The notes under the pieces: generated by a model | Told to the model about the DNA's origin: nothing | Database searches by the model: none | The model's input: only the letters and a program-made list of their open reading frames with translations | Shown here: piece by piece, positions 1-12,879 of the stretch | How the letters are laid out: every line of letters begins with the position of its first letter | Numbering within the stretch: the first letter of the stretch is position 1 | Program-made: the position numbers and the translations under genes | NCBI GenBank assembly: GCA_020205615.1 | Contig: JAINUW010000095.1 | Span: 1-64,000, forward strand | DNA: 64,000 nucleotides | Direction of reading: 5' to 3' | Source of the DNA: Panax quinquefolius | Taxonomy: Eukaryota; Streptophyta; Magnoliopsida; Apiales; Araliaceae

Positions 1-308
1 ACACTGCAATGACCTTACCGATTTCTCCCTTCTACGTTTGAAATTTGCGTTAGGGGTTTGTTCACTGCTCTGCGCACCAGAGGCATAAGGCGTCTCACTA
101 AAATTCTCAGATGTATTTTGCTCGTCATCATCGTTGTCAACGCGTAAGCTCTGTTTAAAGAGATCAGACAGTCGCGTTTTCCGTTCTGTTGGATATTGTT
201 CAGGTCTGACACCAGGAGCTGGGTACTCAAAAAGGGGTTTAATGACTCGTGGGGATCCCGTGGCAAAGCTATGATGTACTGGAGTATTACCACGAGAAGG
301 GGTAAATT
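1..308 (-). other. Exon 3 (partial) of the At3g27210-like gene
   Basis: The acceptor AATGCAG ends at 309. The exon then reads in frame to the window edge: [14 protein letters not shown], then a proline-rich linker, KTRLSDLF, an acidic patch (DNDDDE) and a basic patch (KRRREK). The C-terminal part lies outside the window. Confidence 0.87.
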
Positions 309-3300
309 CTGCATTATAGGAAACAAACTATTAAAAAGTGTGGATGTGTCGTGAAGTGATATCATAACAAGGATACAGAGCTTCCTTGTACATCATTACG
401 CATGATGAAATTTTTTGAACTAGGTTAAATGTACGGTGTTGATTCAGAGTAGTACTGTCTTCAGACCATACAGGGTCAAGGTAGACAAAAGTCCCTTAAA
501 CCCGACAAATTTTGCAGTCAGACAATCACATGCAATACCAGAGACGCAAAGGGCGGATGTAGGACGAGAACATAAAGCATTTCAATGTATCTTACCGCCA
601 TTAACACTCATGAAGTCATCATCACAATCTGAGTCTAACCAGGCTTGGGAATCAAAGAAGGTCTCTTCTTTACTACCTGCATGACATACATCAGATTTAG
701 GTATCAGAAAGGTACAACATGCAAATGGGTAACTGAACAAAAAATGCAAGTGAAATTAGAAGGCGATGGGTTCCAACTGCAATTGGTAAAGCTTCATGCT
801 AATTATCTGTGCATTCAAATCCCATTAGTGATACTTTTATTTAGCTTGAGAAACTCTAAGATAATATATCCATAACTATGAACATACTTTACACAAATTT
901 AAGTGTTCCTTTTTCTCTATTTTGTTTATTAATATATTAAGCAACAAGACAGTCCGTCATTTTTAAAGATTTAATGCATTCCAATGTGCTCTAATAGAAA
1001 ACGGTTGTTAAAAGAAAAGAGGTTAAAGCAGCGTTCTGAGAAATACATGGGAAAAGTTCTTAAAGGGGAAATACTCTGAGACTACTAAAGGGTATTTCTT
1101 ATCGCCTGAGTGAAGAAATTATGTCAGATCCCAATCATGACAATGGGGATTACTGCTGACTACATATGATTACAAAGGACAAAACAAAGGGGCACATATA
1201 ATGCAATCACAAAAAATTTGGACGAAGAATCTGCATGCACACCAGCTTCCTACATTACTAATATATGAAATTATTGTTAGACGGTCTACTCTGAACATAC
1301 CTTTTATTTGGTCGGTAACATCGACAAAGCTACATGAAGGCTATTAACTTAGAAATGGAGAGCAATTTGAAGAAATGACCTTAAATCTTTGTGTACTGAC
1401 CCCTAATCGAACTGTTTGGGATTCAAAAGTGAACAAAATCATTTTATCTACTAATAATGGCCAAATTGGCGACATCGGATCATGCCTCTATTGCCACAGC
1501 TGGCTCCAAAACAAAATCTGTATAATTCCTGTAGGGCCAATAACACATAAATAGTACACCAACTGGTAAGGCACATTGTTTTACTTAAGACAATAACATC
1601 AAGACACACCAGTACAAGCAACAGCAATGCATATGTTGACTTTCCAGCTTAACTAGCAAACAGGCCCATTTTTCTGTTCTCGTCTCTATGCTAAGCAGCT
1701 CAAGTAAACTAGAACATATATAAGAGTGACTCAATCAAGAGATATTAATCAGCCACCCAATTCTTCTAGATACTGGGCCAGTGAGATATTAATCAGCCAC
1801 CCAATTATTCTAGATACTGGGCCAGTGAAAAGGTTGGATTGCTAAAGACATAAATCCTATAAGCCAGCTCATTCTTTAGACAACCCACGTCTTTACTTGG
1901 CATATAACCGAAAACAAGCTTGTGACCTTGTCCAACTATTTTCACAAAATTTAATTTTAAAAAAAAAATAAAGGTGGGGATGGTATAAAACAAGTATTTT
2001 TCTTTAAATTTTTTATGTAAAGGCTTGTATGTCTGATATATGCTTAAATATAATATACACACACACAAGGCCATTTCTCAGTTCAAGATAAAAAGTTGGG
2101 CAGTCCAGCATGAGAATGCGGGTTCAAGTCTAAGAGTGGCACAAATATTCCATAAGTTAGGGTTTGTGCATGACATACTCCTCCATCTCCCTGTTTAAGC
2201 AAATGACTAGTTAATGACATTTTCTTACTAATGTATATAAAAAAAGAAAGTTCTATTGTATTTGAACAATTTAAAGTTTTGATATAGGTTCTTCTAGGCA
2301 AGAATAGTTACAACCACTTGAACTAATGGTTTGTTTCACAATCCACGCCTAGTTTAGGAGTTAGTTTAAACACCAAATTTAAAAAATGAAATGAAAAAAC
2401 CAGTATTTATTAGTATGTGCATCTAATCAAAATAATTCAAAAAACACAATCATATAGGTGATTAGGCACGCAATACTTATCTAAGCAGTTAGAACTTAAA
2501 ATTCTTCTTTCTTTCTTTCAAGGCAAAATGGAGTTTCTTGCAACTTTGAATTATTGACATGAACATATAATGCTTTTAAATGATCATATTATTAAGGGAT
2601 CAATAGGATAGTTCTATACAAAAGAAGCAGTAAATCTGAGTTGCTAGATTTAATTTTTGATGATGGTTGACCTGCTACATTTGAAGCATTTCCAGAATCC
2701 AGATTAATCCCTATGTACATTTCAAAGAGTCTTTGCACATAGGAAAAATAACATGGACATCTACACGGATGACATTCTTTAATATTCATTAAGTAAACAC
2801 TAATATAACTCTTTCACGTGCAAGTAGTATATATTCTACAACAATGAGAAGAAATTTGTGAAGCACACAATAGCATGATATTTTCTCAGCTTCTTAGCTG
2901 TTTGCTTGATACTCCCTCCCCAATTTCCCTAAAACCTACCCATCCTTTTCCCAAGAAGTACTCTAAAACCACTCCATTCATTTTAACATTCAATTCTTTT
3001 CCTTTAATTTCTCTTTTAGTTTTCCCCTTTTTCCAAATGTACAAGCTTAGTCAATATTGATTGTAACTGTTCCCTTCAACACCAGTGTGGTGCCTCCATC
3101 TCCCAGCTAATATGAGATGGATTCATGGACCTCATAATGAATTGCCATCAATGACAGAAAGAATTACTGGACTCCAACAGAAAAAAAATATCTTAGGGGC
3201 TACCTAATCTCTGGCTATTAGTATTACAAGAGATGAGATTGTCTGAAACCAAAAATTCCCGACGCAGAGAAGGAGAAGGCTTTCACCATCGTTGGTTCTA

Positions 3301-4892
3301 CCAAAAGACCCCTGGTGCTTAAAAATGAGTGTTAAGATTGGATCACACACATACACACAACAATAAAGAAATTTACGTGGTTCCCCAAACTCGGGTATGT
3401 CCACGGGAGCGGAGAGAGGTATTTTATTTTATTTTATGATCTTAGTACTTAGGGCTTTTACAATAAAGAATATATATAACCGCTACTTCTATTCCAATCC
3501 TAATTCGCATTATAACCTGAATACCCATATATGCCCTTGTAACATACTGCGAGGCGCTACGCCCCCCCACAACTCCCCCAAACCTTCGGTCCAAACCGAA
3601 CAGCTAAAACTGTGATGGTGGCACTGACTTTTTACAAGAACTTCTTAGTACCTCTCATGCACTCCATATGAGCCAAAAGTTTCAACAATGAGTTTCAGCT
3701 CTCCTATAGGCTATAAGTCATCAAGTCTTCAGCTTCTTAGAGTGCTTGTCAACCGGTGCTAAGACCACCTTATTCAGAATGACATACAATTTGATCAAGA
3801 GAACAATATACTTATTTTGTTTGTATGTGTTTATTGTGATAAAGTAAGTTCATCACTATGATCCATTAAAGAATTTGGTTTCGGGGTCATCTATGTAGCT
3901 GGTCCCTTGTATGTTGTATCACATAACTTAAACTATACAAGTAGTTAAAGAGTTAATTATTCAAGTTGTTTGCTTGTCAATTTTAAAAAATTTCACAGAA
4001 AACCACGACTCCTTAATAAACTACACTCTTAATACAAAAAGAAATACTTTTAATAGGGACATCCAGAAATTGTCAATTCTTTAATATTAAAATCTAACAG
4101 AAACCACAAAACTATACTCTGAACAAAAAGAAATACTTGACAATTCTTTTATTAGTAAAATCTAAGAGAAACCACAACTACTGGTAACCTTTAATTAAAA
4201 AAAAATTAAATACTTTCAATAGGGACCACCAGAAAATAATTAAGCACAAAAAAACTGTAAAGGGTCATAATTGTTTTCAATCTTCGAAATCATGAAAACA
4301 AAATCTTAGACTAAGGTAAGACAGTGTATGGACATATACATCACCCCCAAAAAGAAAGAAAAATGAACAAGTAGTTAAATGAATACTCTGAAGATACTAC
4401 TCACCATCTGAATAGCCGAATAGGGGGTTATACTTTTAACAAGTTTATTTTAGCTATCAGGAATTTATCAGTAAGATGATTGTTCTTTTGCAATGATCTA
4501 GCATGCTTCTATTAATAGGTAACACTGATAACAACAAATAATAAAATTACAAAACTTTTGTCCAGCAAAATTAAAAGATAGCAGCAAATGAACATCTGAC
4601 AAATTACTAAATCCAAATAAGCAGGAACAGGATACTAAAAAGTACATAGGATTATTTGGAGTGGAATCAAATAAACCAACAAGTAAACAAGGATCATACC
4701 AAAATCACGAAAATTGGTAGGTGGGTAGGGTTGAGGTTTCAGGTCAAGCTTCCCGATCGGACCGTCACCATTGGTCAAAGGCTTGTCTTTGATGGGCGAT
4801 GGAATCACAAGCTTATCAGTTTTAGACCCAAAAGACATCCTAAACTTCATAACTGATTCTGGGTCTTTATGAGATGAAACACAAGAACCCAT
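1..4892 (-). CDS. At3g27210-like plant protein, 5' three exons (3' end beyond window)
   Basis: Spliced minus-strand gene. Exons 4700-4892 (193 nt), 596-676 (81 nt) and 1-308 join in frame with GT-AG junctions (phase 1 at both introns), giving about 193 codons before the window ends. The protein begins [13 protein letters not shown], a strong N-myristoylation context (Gly2, Ser6) with a palmitoylatable Cys4, followed by a basic stretch containing [13 protein letters not shown]. Exon 2 carries [20 protein letters not shown] and exon 3 opens with [14 protein letters not shown], all as I recall them from the plant family typified by Arabidopsis At3g27210. A KTRLSDLF motif and a basic KRRREKS stretch follow. 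The family is plant-specific and has no established biochemical role; membrane attachment through the acylated N terminus is inferred. No frame lesion is seen, unlike in the retroelements to its right. Introns are 4023 nt and 287 nt. Confidence 0.88.
596..676 (-). other. Exon 2 (81 nt) of the At3g27210-like gene
   Basis: The acceptor TGCAG precedes position 676 and the donor GTAAG follows position 596. The exon encodes an acidic segment with [16 protein letters not shown], conserved in the family. It begins and ends in phase 1. Confidence 0.87.
1741..1828. repeat. 44-bp direct tandem duplication in intron 1
   Basis: Positions 1741-1784 and 1785-1828 are the same 44 bases with one mismatch (c/a). 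Each copy begins GATATTAATCAGCCACCC and ends GGGCCAGTGA. Confidence 0.93.
3329..3610. mobile_element. Possible decayed LTR-like fragment
   Basis: The stretch starts TGTTAAGATTGGATCACAC and contains AATTTACGTGGTTC and GTCCACGGGAG, words I associate with plant copia-type LTRs, followed by a C-rich segment. I see no second LTR, target duplication or coding remnant, so this is only a suggestion from word similarity. Confidence 0.25.
4700..4892 (-). other. Exon 1 coding part of the At3g27210-like gene
   Basis: The ATG lies at 4892-4890 with G at +4. The exon ends after FRDFG with the split codon G, and the donor GTATGA starts at 4699. Its length, 64 codons plus 1 nt, matches the phase of exon 2. 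Confidence 0.88.
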
Positions 4893-5270
4893 TGACCACT
4901 GAAATTAGTTTTAACAAGTAGTATCCTTTTCTTCACCCAAAAACATCGGTATAAGCTATAAAGAGAGAGAAGTAAAGTAGGAGTGAGAGGAAGAAGAAGA
5001 AGAATAGACAGGGTCCTGTTTTTTGGCGTTACACTAAAAGGAGAGAGAGATCCAAGAGGGAGAAGAGAGAGATTGGGGCTTGAAAGCGAAGTTATTGTTA
5101 TAGCTGAAAATAGGACCGGATTTAAAAAAAAAATTAAAAAAACTTTGATCTTTTATATAAAAAAAAATTCCTTTTGGGTTCAGGGTTTAACTGAGAAAAT
5201 AAAGCTGTGTTTTGTTACCTAAAATGGATTTGGCAGCTCTGTTTACCTGAGAATTCTTATATACTTTAAC
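4893..5270 (-). promoter_or_regulatory. Putative promoter and 5' UTR of the At3g27210-like gene
   Basis: Upstream of the ATG on the minus strand there is a CT-rich leader (positions 4960-5085, GA-rich on plus), typical of plant 5' UTRs. Two TATA-like words lie further up: TTATATAAAA at 5160-5151 and TATATAAG near 5262-5255. Which one is used cannot be decided here. Confidence 0.5.
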
Positions 5271-5340
5271 TCAGATGCAGAGGGGGGAAAAGGGTGGTTC
5301 TGAGTTATGGGGATTCTTCTGTTTGGTTGCTGAGAAAGTG

Positions 5341-8300
5341 AATTTACCTCTCTTTCTTTTTGTTTAACATATGAATTTAATTATTACTTATAATGGGGAT
5401 TAAGGGCAATCCCTGTTTAGGTAATTTTATAATGAATCTATCCTTCGCCCATGTGTGCCTTTAACATGGCATGGGAGCACACCATATAAGACATTGACCA
5501 TGAATGGTAGGTAATTTTATTCAAATATTCCCTTCCTTATTTTATTTACTCTCTCGTAAATATAATTTTTTTTAATGAATATGAGAAAATTTAAATTTTA
5601 AAATTAATATAAATTATTTAATTTTTAGAAATAATAAATTTTATTGGGAGGAATATTTTTAAATTAAATCATTTCTATATTTTTTTCTATGTTTTGTGGA
5701 TAATTTTTTATGTTTGTAAAACATGTTTTTGAAGAATTTTTTATTTAATGCTTCTCCATTCTAAATTATAAGATCATTATATTGACGTTTTAAAAATCAA
5801 TTTAATATATTTTTATTTAAGAATGACATGATTAATTTAAATTTTGAGAATAATAAATCGTACAATTAGTAATTTTTTAAGTAATTTATGATATTTATAA
5901 TGATATTGACATAAACTAAATAAATTCGGATCAGTTATAAGTTTAAATTTATTTAAAATTAATTTTTAAAAACTCAATAATAATCTTATAAATTAAAAGA
6001 GATGAAATAAAAAAAAACATACTTTTGGAGACAAAGTCATTTGTTAAAAACATATAGTACTACAATCTCAATTTTAATAAGACAATTGGTACATATTTTT
6101 TATAAATTGATAACAATAAAAGTCTTATTGGATAGGTTCCGGTTACTATAAAGTTAATTTACGGTAAGTTAATTAATTTATCAATATAAATCTTGACACG
6201 TATAACATTTTTTCAAGTTTATGCATTTTGACAATCAGTATTAATCAATTGACTAAAATTAACTTCATACTAACCACTCTCGATTATTTCAAATTTGTCA
6301 GCCATTGACCATTTGATCCACCTAATCTAACTAAGAAGATCAATTCATGAACAGTCAAGAACATGTCCATAAAACACATGCCAAAGTAGAACCGAATCCA
6401 AGCGAAAATTATGGAGCAGTTACTCCCTCATAAAATTAATAAAAATAAATTAAAGCATATTTTCCATGTGCAAAATATATTTAATGTTGCCCCAATTAAA
6501 ATACTTAGAATTTTGAGTTCTGATCAAGAGAATCCAATATATCAGCAACCTTTATAAAATTCGAGAACACAATGTCTTGTGTTTTTCTAAAGATTTAATT
6601 GGATCATTCGTTGTCATGATACGAATTTATCTTTTCTTGGTGCTCCTTGGATATCACTAAAGGAATCAAGATTTTAAAACATTCAATTTTGCAAATATGT
6701 AAGTAATACGTTACGAATCATATAATATACTAGGTAAATTATGTGGAATAAAATTATAATTTTATAAAATTTAAAGGATTAAATAAATAATTATAAAATT
6801 AGATTAAAAAGGATAAAATAGTATTATATCCAAAGGTATAGGGCAAAAGAAAAAAGAAGACAAATGTGACACAGTTACTCCAAAAGCGTCATGCACGTTT
6901 TATAATATTGATATGGAACAAGAATATATGAATTATATGGAGTAAACTTAATATTACTATGAAGGCCCAATAATCACTTGAGCTACCCTCTTAGAGAAAG
7001 TGTAAGATGATGATTTGAAATTTAAATCGTATTAAAAATATTTAAGTGTAGTTTGACAAATTTAAAATCGCATGGCGTAAATCGCTGCTTTGTGATTCTT
7101 TGCGATCACGATTTTAAACTGTGTTGTGCGGTTTTATTTGATGTGAATTCGATTTCAAAACTAATTGAAACAATAAAATTTTATACAATTTAGCATCACT
7201 ATAATTTTGCCACCATATTTGAAAAATATTTATCTCTTGAGCCGATTATTTCTTTGATGCGAACTTCTAGTGTAATTATTTCTTTAGACCAACTCTATGG
7301 TCATCCACTACTTGCAGACCTCTCTCTTGATTCAACTAGTAGTGACTTGAATAGGTCATATTTTCAATAAGGTCTAAGCCTTCAATAGATTTTTTTTTTT
7401 CACCCTAATCAAATGAACAATCTTTTGAAACTTTTAATTGTGCGATAAATAATTTTAACATTCTTGATTTCATTATGAGTCATATATTCAAAAACATCAA
7501 GATCAATGATATGAGTATCCCAAAAGATCAACCCAGATTTTTATTTTTTTTTTCAAAGGGAACAATATATAACACTTCTCTTCACTATTTATACAAAGAG
7601 CCATAAAGATTATAGGCTACTCTACCAATATAGTGCGGTTTGATTTTATCTTTCATGGTTTTATTAAGTAAACAAACCGAAATCATAAATTTAGTTTTTC
7701 AACCCTCCTAAAAAGTTACATACGCCTGAACGGGCCGATTAGTGCGGTTTTAATTAGTGTGGTTTAATGCGATTTTTAAGACAGATTTGGTTCGATTTGG
7801 TTCCTTACTCAAATTTCTACCTTTTGATGTGGAATATGCATAAATTTTAAATTTTAGCATTAAAGAGAAAATGGAGCTCTTGTCGCAAAAGAAAGTGATA
7901 TTTATTTGGAAATTAATATTTTTACATGACTTTTTTATATTTTTCACGTAAAAAGTGTTGCTATAGATTTATAGCGACGGTAAAAACTATCGCTATAGGA
8001 TCTATAACGACGATTTTTATGTGAAAATATTAAAAAAATATCATTTTTTTTATTTCTCGAATAATTTCTTAGTAAAATAGTCGTCTCTAAACAATATAAA
8101 TTAACAAAACATTTTTAATATCAATGAATCGCGAATTAGACTTAAAGTCTGTCAATAAAATAAGGAATTATGTATGCTAGATTTTGCTTTATAATATCCT
8201 GATCTTTATTTTTTTGACAAGCTTATAATAATCTCTTAAAATTTACTAGACGGAAAAAGTTGAGTGGAGGGGTATGAAATTTTAGGACAATAGTAGTATC

Positions 8301-8568
8301 AATGGCCGACATTAGATTGCGATTTAAAGCTAAAAATATACTCATAATAATAAATTAATAATTCAAATATGCCCCCACTAACTTCACTTTCTATAGCAGA
8401 AGACAAATTGGGAAGATTAACATGACACTATTCTAATCCAGGCTAAGAATATATTTTTTGGTGACACTATTCTTGAAAATGTGGGTCACTAATTTTTGTA
8501 TGGGATAAGAGGGGGATAGTTTTTGGTCAAATCCAAATTCCAAGGTGATAAAATTAAGAAAATATATA
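5341..8568. other. AT-rich intergenic stretch without recognisable gene
   Basis: No open frame with family resemblance and no LTR ends were seen. The stretch is low in complexity, with poly-A/T tracts. A short inverted repeat sits at 7970-7997. Confidence 0.6.
7970..7997. repeat. Short inverted repeat, TATAGCGA ... TCGCTATA
   Basis: Eight-base arms separated by 12 bases. Similar GCGACG-rich palindromes occur near the ends of some plant DNA transposons, but I could not find element borders. Confidence 0.45.
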
Positions 8569-8808
8569 CTCCTTCCGTTTTTTAATATAAGTCGTTTGAG
8601 AATTTCAATAGATTAATTGTTTAGTTTTCGATATTATAAAAGTAATAAATATAATTTTAATTCTCTCATTATTTTTTGTCCAATAAATAATATTCTTTTT
8701 CAATTCAAGGACAATATAAATAATTAATATTATATTTAATGTTATATATTTATTTTTTAATACTTACGCATAACTCTAAAATAATTTATATTAAAAGAAC
8801 GAATGGAG
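8569..8808. mobile_element. Stowaway-type MITE (Tc1/mariner-like, non-autonomous)
   Basis: The 240-bp element is flanked by TA on both sides (8567-8568 and 8809-8810). Its left end reads CTCCTTCCGTTTTTTAATAT and its right end is the imperfect inverted complement (TTAAAAGAACGAATGGAG). CTCCxTCCG ends with a TA target duplication are the hallmark of plant Stowaway elements. The interior is AT-rich and non-coding. Confidence 0.85.
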
Positions 8809-9034
8809 TAGATATTATGAACTGTGTACGTAGAGATGTGGAATATTTTATAGGTTCAATTCTGTTGATTTTTCAAAGCATTAAGATATTAATTTTCATA
8901 TTATTAAATTAGTTCAGACTTTATGAACTCACTTTTTAGCTCTTAATCATAAATATAGCAATTTATTATGCTTCAATATGTATAATATAACATACTAAGT
9001 CGTGAATATCTGGTATTAATTTTTCATCAAACAA

Positions 9035-9037
<3 letters not shown>

Positions 9038-9078
<41 letters not shown>
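9038..9078. repeat. (AT)n microsatellite
   Basis: About 20 uninterrupted TA dinucleotides. Confidence 0.97.
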
Positions 9079-9081
<3 letters not shown>

Positions 9082-9565
9082 GATTTTGAGTCAAAAGACT
9101 TGGTAATGAAATTACTTGGTTAATCTCTAAGGTCATTTCGGTTTAGGTCGATCCGTTGGGTCCTTTTTTGTTGGGTTTAGTCGTTGGGGGATTTGCAGGA
9201 GATATTTAAATATCTACATCTTTCGATCCAGTAATGATGAGTAAGATAGTTGTTGACCGATATGTTTGCAAGGCATTAATGTGGATGGGATTCAGTCGGC
9301 CGAAGATGGCAAACAGTGATGGGATGTGGCAGGTGTTGCATGCGGTCAATTTGAGATCGCCAAATTGTGGGAGATCATGATTCAGTAGGTAGTGGGTGAC
9401 ACAAGAAATCGGGAATGATAGTATATCATAGCAAAGAAGTCATACATGCAAAGGGAACTGATAATTTTATCTCTCTCAATACACTAGATATTTTATCCTC
9501 CATTGTTAACCTTGTGATCGCATGTACTGACTCTCACGTCTGAGCTATCCCCCGATGGTCAAAGC

Positions 9566-9949
9566 TGTGACGCCCCCAAAATAGGTATACATCACCCATC
9601 TTGAGTCGCCAAATACATGGTATAAAATTTAAATACAACTTAATTATACAACAATTGTGTAAAGTATGACAAAATACATGCTGTGAGTTTTAATATAAAT
9701 ATTATCTTCTAGACAATATTCACTCTCAAAAAAAGTTCTCATTACATTTATTATCACAATATTTGTAGAATAGTGAGGACTACTAAGACACCATCTCGGA
9801 CCATCACTTCGTCTTCGATTAGACTAAAATTACGTTCTCATTTTCAAGAGAGAGCAAGTGAAAGAAAAGGTGAGCTCAACTAGCCCAAAGAAGAAATATT
9901 ATGACTAAGATAATGCGAAATAAATTATCATTAGTCTCAACAATGTTTT
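9566..9949 (-). mobile_element. Truncated gypsy LTR fragment L0 (3' terminal part)
   Basis: It opens TGTGACGCCCCCAAAATAGG, the inverted 3' end of the C/D LTR family, and follows that family for about 380 bp (GTGAGCTCAACTAGCCCAA at about 9870). It stops where a second LTR of the same family begins at about 9950. The rest may lie beyond the nest to the right, which would make L0 the host of the whole array; that is inference. Confidence 0.75.
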
Positions 9950-10485
9950 TATGGCGCCCCAAAATTAGGTATTCATCACCCATTCGAAGTGCATGGATCA
10001 TGGTACAAAATACAAATACAAACTTAATTATATATCACTGTTGTGAACATACGACAATACATAAACTGAGAGTTCTAATAGGAATATTGTCATTTAGACA
10101 ATATCCATACTCAAGGAGTCCTCATTGCATTTATTGTCACATTATTTATGAGAATAGTGAGAACTACTAATGCTATCTTCGGGACCATCACTCGTTTTTC
10201 CGACTCGTAAAATTTATATTCTCATTTCACAAGAAACGGTGAAAGAAAGAGGTGAGCTTAACTAGCCCAAAGAAGAAATATTATAACTAAGATAATGCAG
10301 AATAAATTATCAATAGTCTTCAACAATGTTAAACCGATAAAATACAATAGACAACCGGTTTAAGCTGCGGTGAGGAATATCTTAATCCATTAAAAGAGTC
10401 AAGTAGAAAATAAAGTCTACTATCTTTTAGGTTTTAAAAGGTTTTCATCAATTTTTATCACTAAGACTCAATTTAATGAATAAAC
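9950..10485 (-). mobile_element. Gypsy LTR L1, part 1 (interrupted by copia A)
   Basis: It starts near TATGGCGCCCCAAAATTAGG (normally TGTGACGCCCC) and runs parallel to 37295-37830 (L4) and 61535-62070 (L5). It breaks at TAAAC (10481-10485) and resumes after copia A with TAAACCACAATATC at 22565. Confidence 0.85.
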
Positions 10486-12331
10486 TGAAAGTAGTATGCA
10501 CACAAGTCAATCATGTTTGATGATAAAGCATATACTTTGTAACAATCTTATTCATTTATGAATAAAAAGTATTAATTTATTAAAGGCTTTTAATTATCTA
10601 CATGATCTTTGTTTTATAATATGTGATAAACCCATAGTTTTAAGCAATGCTTTTAGAATAATGATGATGATCATTCTAATGAGATCTAAATTCTTAGAAA
10701 TCTTAAAACTAAAATAGTTCCCAATCGTTGGATTACTAAATTGGGGATTAGTGAATCCGGATAGATTGGTACATACGTTGCTTGCTTCATTGGATGAGGA
10801 TGATTGATCTCATGATCATTTATGTGGAGACGCTAAAAGCAAGTATGTAGGTGCTTATTAGAGAATAAGTTCCTTTGAGCGTGGCTCGCTAAGGAATACC
10901 TAATGGAGTTTTCTTTCACTGTCGATAGAATTCTGTAGTGATAGTAGTCAAGTGATCCTTGGACTTGAGATCATCATAGTATCTTGTGTATGATGAGTTA
11001 TACTGACTTATTCCTTAAGACCCTTAGGGTATATCAAAGGGTATGCTTGGGTATAATAAGTTGTACATGGAGATAATGTATGATCAATAAAGAATCTACC
11101 ACTTCTATTAAAAGAAGAGAAATGTCTATGTGATTCGATAAATGACAACCCAAAGAGTCTTGGGTTAAGTGAGAATGAAATTAGAAAGGAGTTTCTAATT
11201 TGCATTATTTGGAGTTGTGCATTTAAGGATCGAAATACATATAATTAAATAAAATAAGACTTGACAAGAATTCCATGTCTTATATTTGATTGGGACATTG
11301 TATGGTGGAAGGATTGAATTGTCACAGTAACTATTTATTCAAAGGTTCTTTTATGATTAATGTTGAAATCTATATTATCGGAAAAGTCGTTGATCGCTAG
11401 GGAGGCTTATCCCTATTGTAGAATAAATATTATTTATTTAAATAAATTAATTGTTTAATTTATTTATTTAAATAAGATTAGAATTGTTCTAATTGATTTA
11501 TTCACAACAGTTTAATATGGAGAACCTAAAGGGTCACACCATAAAAGAAAGAATAATTATTTAAGAAGTTAATGGCATAATTGTAATAATATGTTATGTA
11601 TATTTAATTTAATCTATGGTGATAGAATAAATTAAATAGCTTAATATTTATTATTTAATATTTTAGAAATATTAAATATAAATTAATAAGAGGAGTCTTA
11701 TTAATATTATTACAATTATTATTATTTTAATTTCTAAAAGAGTTTAGGAATTAATTTAATATAAGTACTCTCATTTATTTCTAATAGGATTAGGATGGAA
11801 AAATTAATTAAAGGAGTTTAATTAATTATCCCTAATAAGATTAGGGAGCCCATTTAATTAAAAGGGTTTAATTAAATAATACCTTATTTTAATAGGGTTA
11901 CTTGATATCTTTATAAGAGGAGTCTTATATCGGATATCAAGAGACGTGATAATTCCAATTGTTGGAGAAGACGCCCTTTTCTATAGAGATAGAAAAACTG
12001 GGGTTTAGCCAACCACCCATCTTCTTGAATCTTCTTCTTCCTCGGTGGATCACCTCAGAGGCCAAACACTTGGGTGGCTAACGTTGATCAAAGGAAGGAA
12101 CCAAACCCGGTTGATTCAAGTTGAACGCGAAAAGGATTGGAGGTGAACTTGTACCTGAGGAAGCTCGGATCTTCAAGGGTATGATTCTAGTTCTTTCTTT
12201 TTCGTTTAATTAATAATTGTGCATAAAGGGTGATCCGGGTATATGGTTTGTAAAATTTTAAACTCGATTTTTACACGTTTTCGCTTATTTTTGTAATTTG
12301 ATTGCGTTTCATGAATATTACAAACCTAATA
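10486..12331 (+). repeat. 5' LTR of copia A
   Basis: Starts TGAAAGTAGTATGCACAC; the end reads ATTACAAACCTAATA, where the 3' LTR has CCTAACA. It pairs with 20706-22564 over its whole length, and with 41824-43695 and 57961-59832 in inverted orientation. Confidence 0.92.
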
Positions 12332-12350
12332 AATGGCATCGAGCCAAACC
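12332..12350 (+). other. Primer binding site of copia A (altered)
   Basis: ATGGCATCGAGCCAAACC directly follows the LTR. Copia B has GTAGCATCAGAGCCAAACC at the same place, which resembles the complement of the initiator-Met tRNA 3' end (TGGTATCAGAGC). In A the CAG of the site is reduced to CG. Confidence 0.7.
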
Positions 12351-12879
12351 TTTATGCAAATTATTAATTGTTCAAATCTGATATGTATATTGATATGTGT
12401 TTAGAACAATTTAATTGGGCATAATTTAATTGTATAAAATTTAAATAAATAAATAAATAAAAAATCGCGAAAACATTTTTTTTTGTGATTTCTTTGATTT
12501 TGGCCAATCTTGTTCTTGAATTTTTTTTCTTCTTTGCCATGATTCATGTATACGAATTTTAAAGGTAGCAGGAGCTTAAATTGAAGCAACAAGTTCCCAC
12601 GTGGTCATTGAATATGATTTCAATTTCAAGCACGCACGGAAATCAAAGGCTACAGGATTCACAAAAAAAAAAAAAAAAGGAACGGATTCTATATATATAT
12701 AAAATATATAATCCTAACTCATGATGAGTCACAAATATTTTTTTTTAAAGCAAGGAACTGATTTAAAGCAAAGGAGTCAAGCAAAATAAAGGAAATTAAC
12801 GTGGCCTAACTAGTTTGCAGGATTAAAGATTTTTGAAAAGTCACGTGGCCTCACACAAGTAATAGGATTCTTGTTCACG

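Larger units (their letters stand above)
677..4699 (-). other. Long first intron (about 4.0 kb)
   Basis: The intron is bounded by GTATGA (4699) and TGCAG (678-677). It is AT-rich and I see no gene inside it. It holds a 44-bp tandem duplication (1741-1828) and a possible decayed LTR fragment around 3.3-3.6 kb. The many short open frames in it have no family resemblance that I recognise. Confidence 0.8.

Noticed and set aside
15..365. 116-codon minus-strand open frame overlapping exon 3
   Set aside because: It is in a different frame from the conserved At3g27210-like exon and runs across the intron 2 acceptor; it is a shadow.
2875..3060. 61-codon plus-strand frame in intron 1
   Set aside because: Low-complexity Pro/Phe/Ser frame on the strand opposite the gene, with no homologue that I recognise.
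4656..4856. Plus-strand open frame across exon 1
   Set aside because: Antisense shadow of the conserved minus-strand exon.
6990..7800. Patches of GTGCGGTTT that recall hAT-type repeats
   Set aside because: No paired terminal repeats or target duplication found; probably low complexity.
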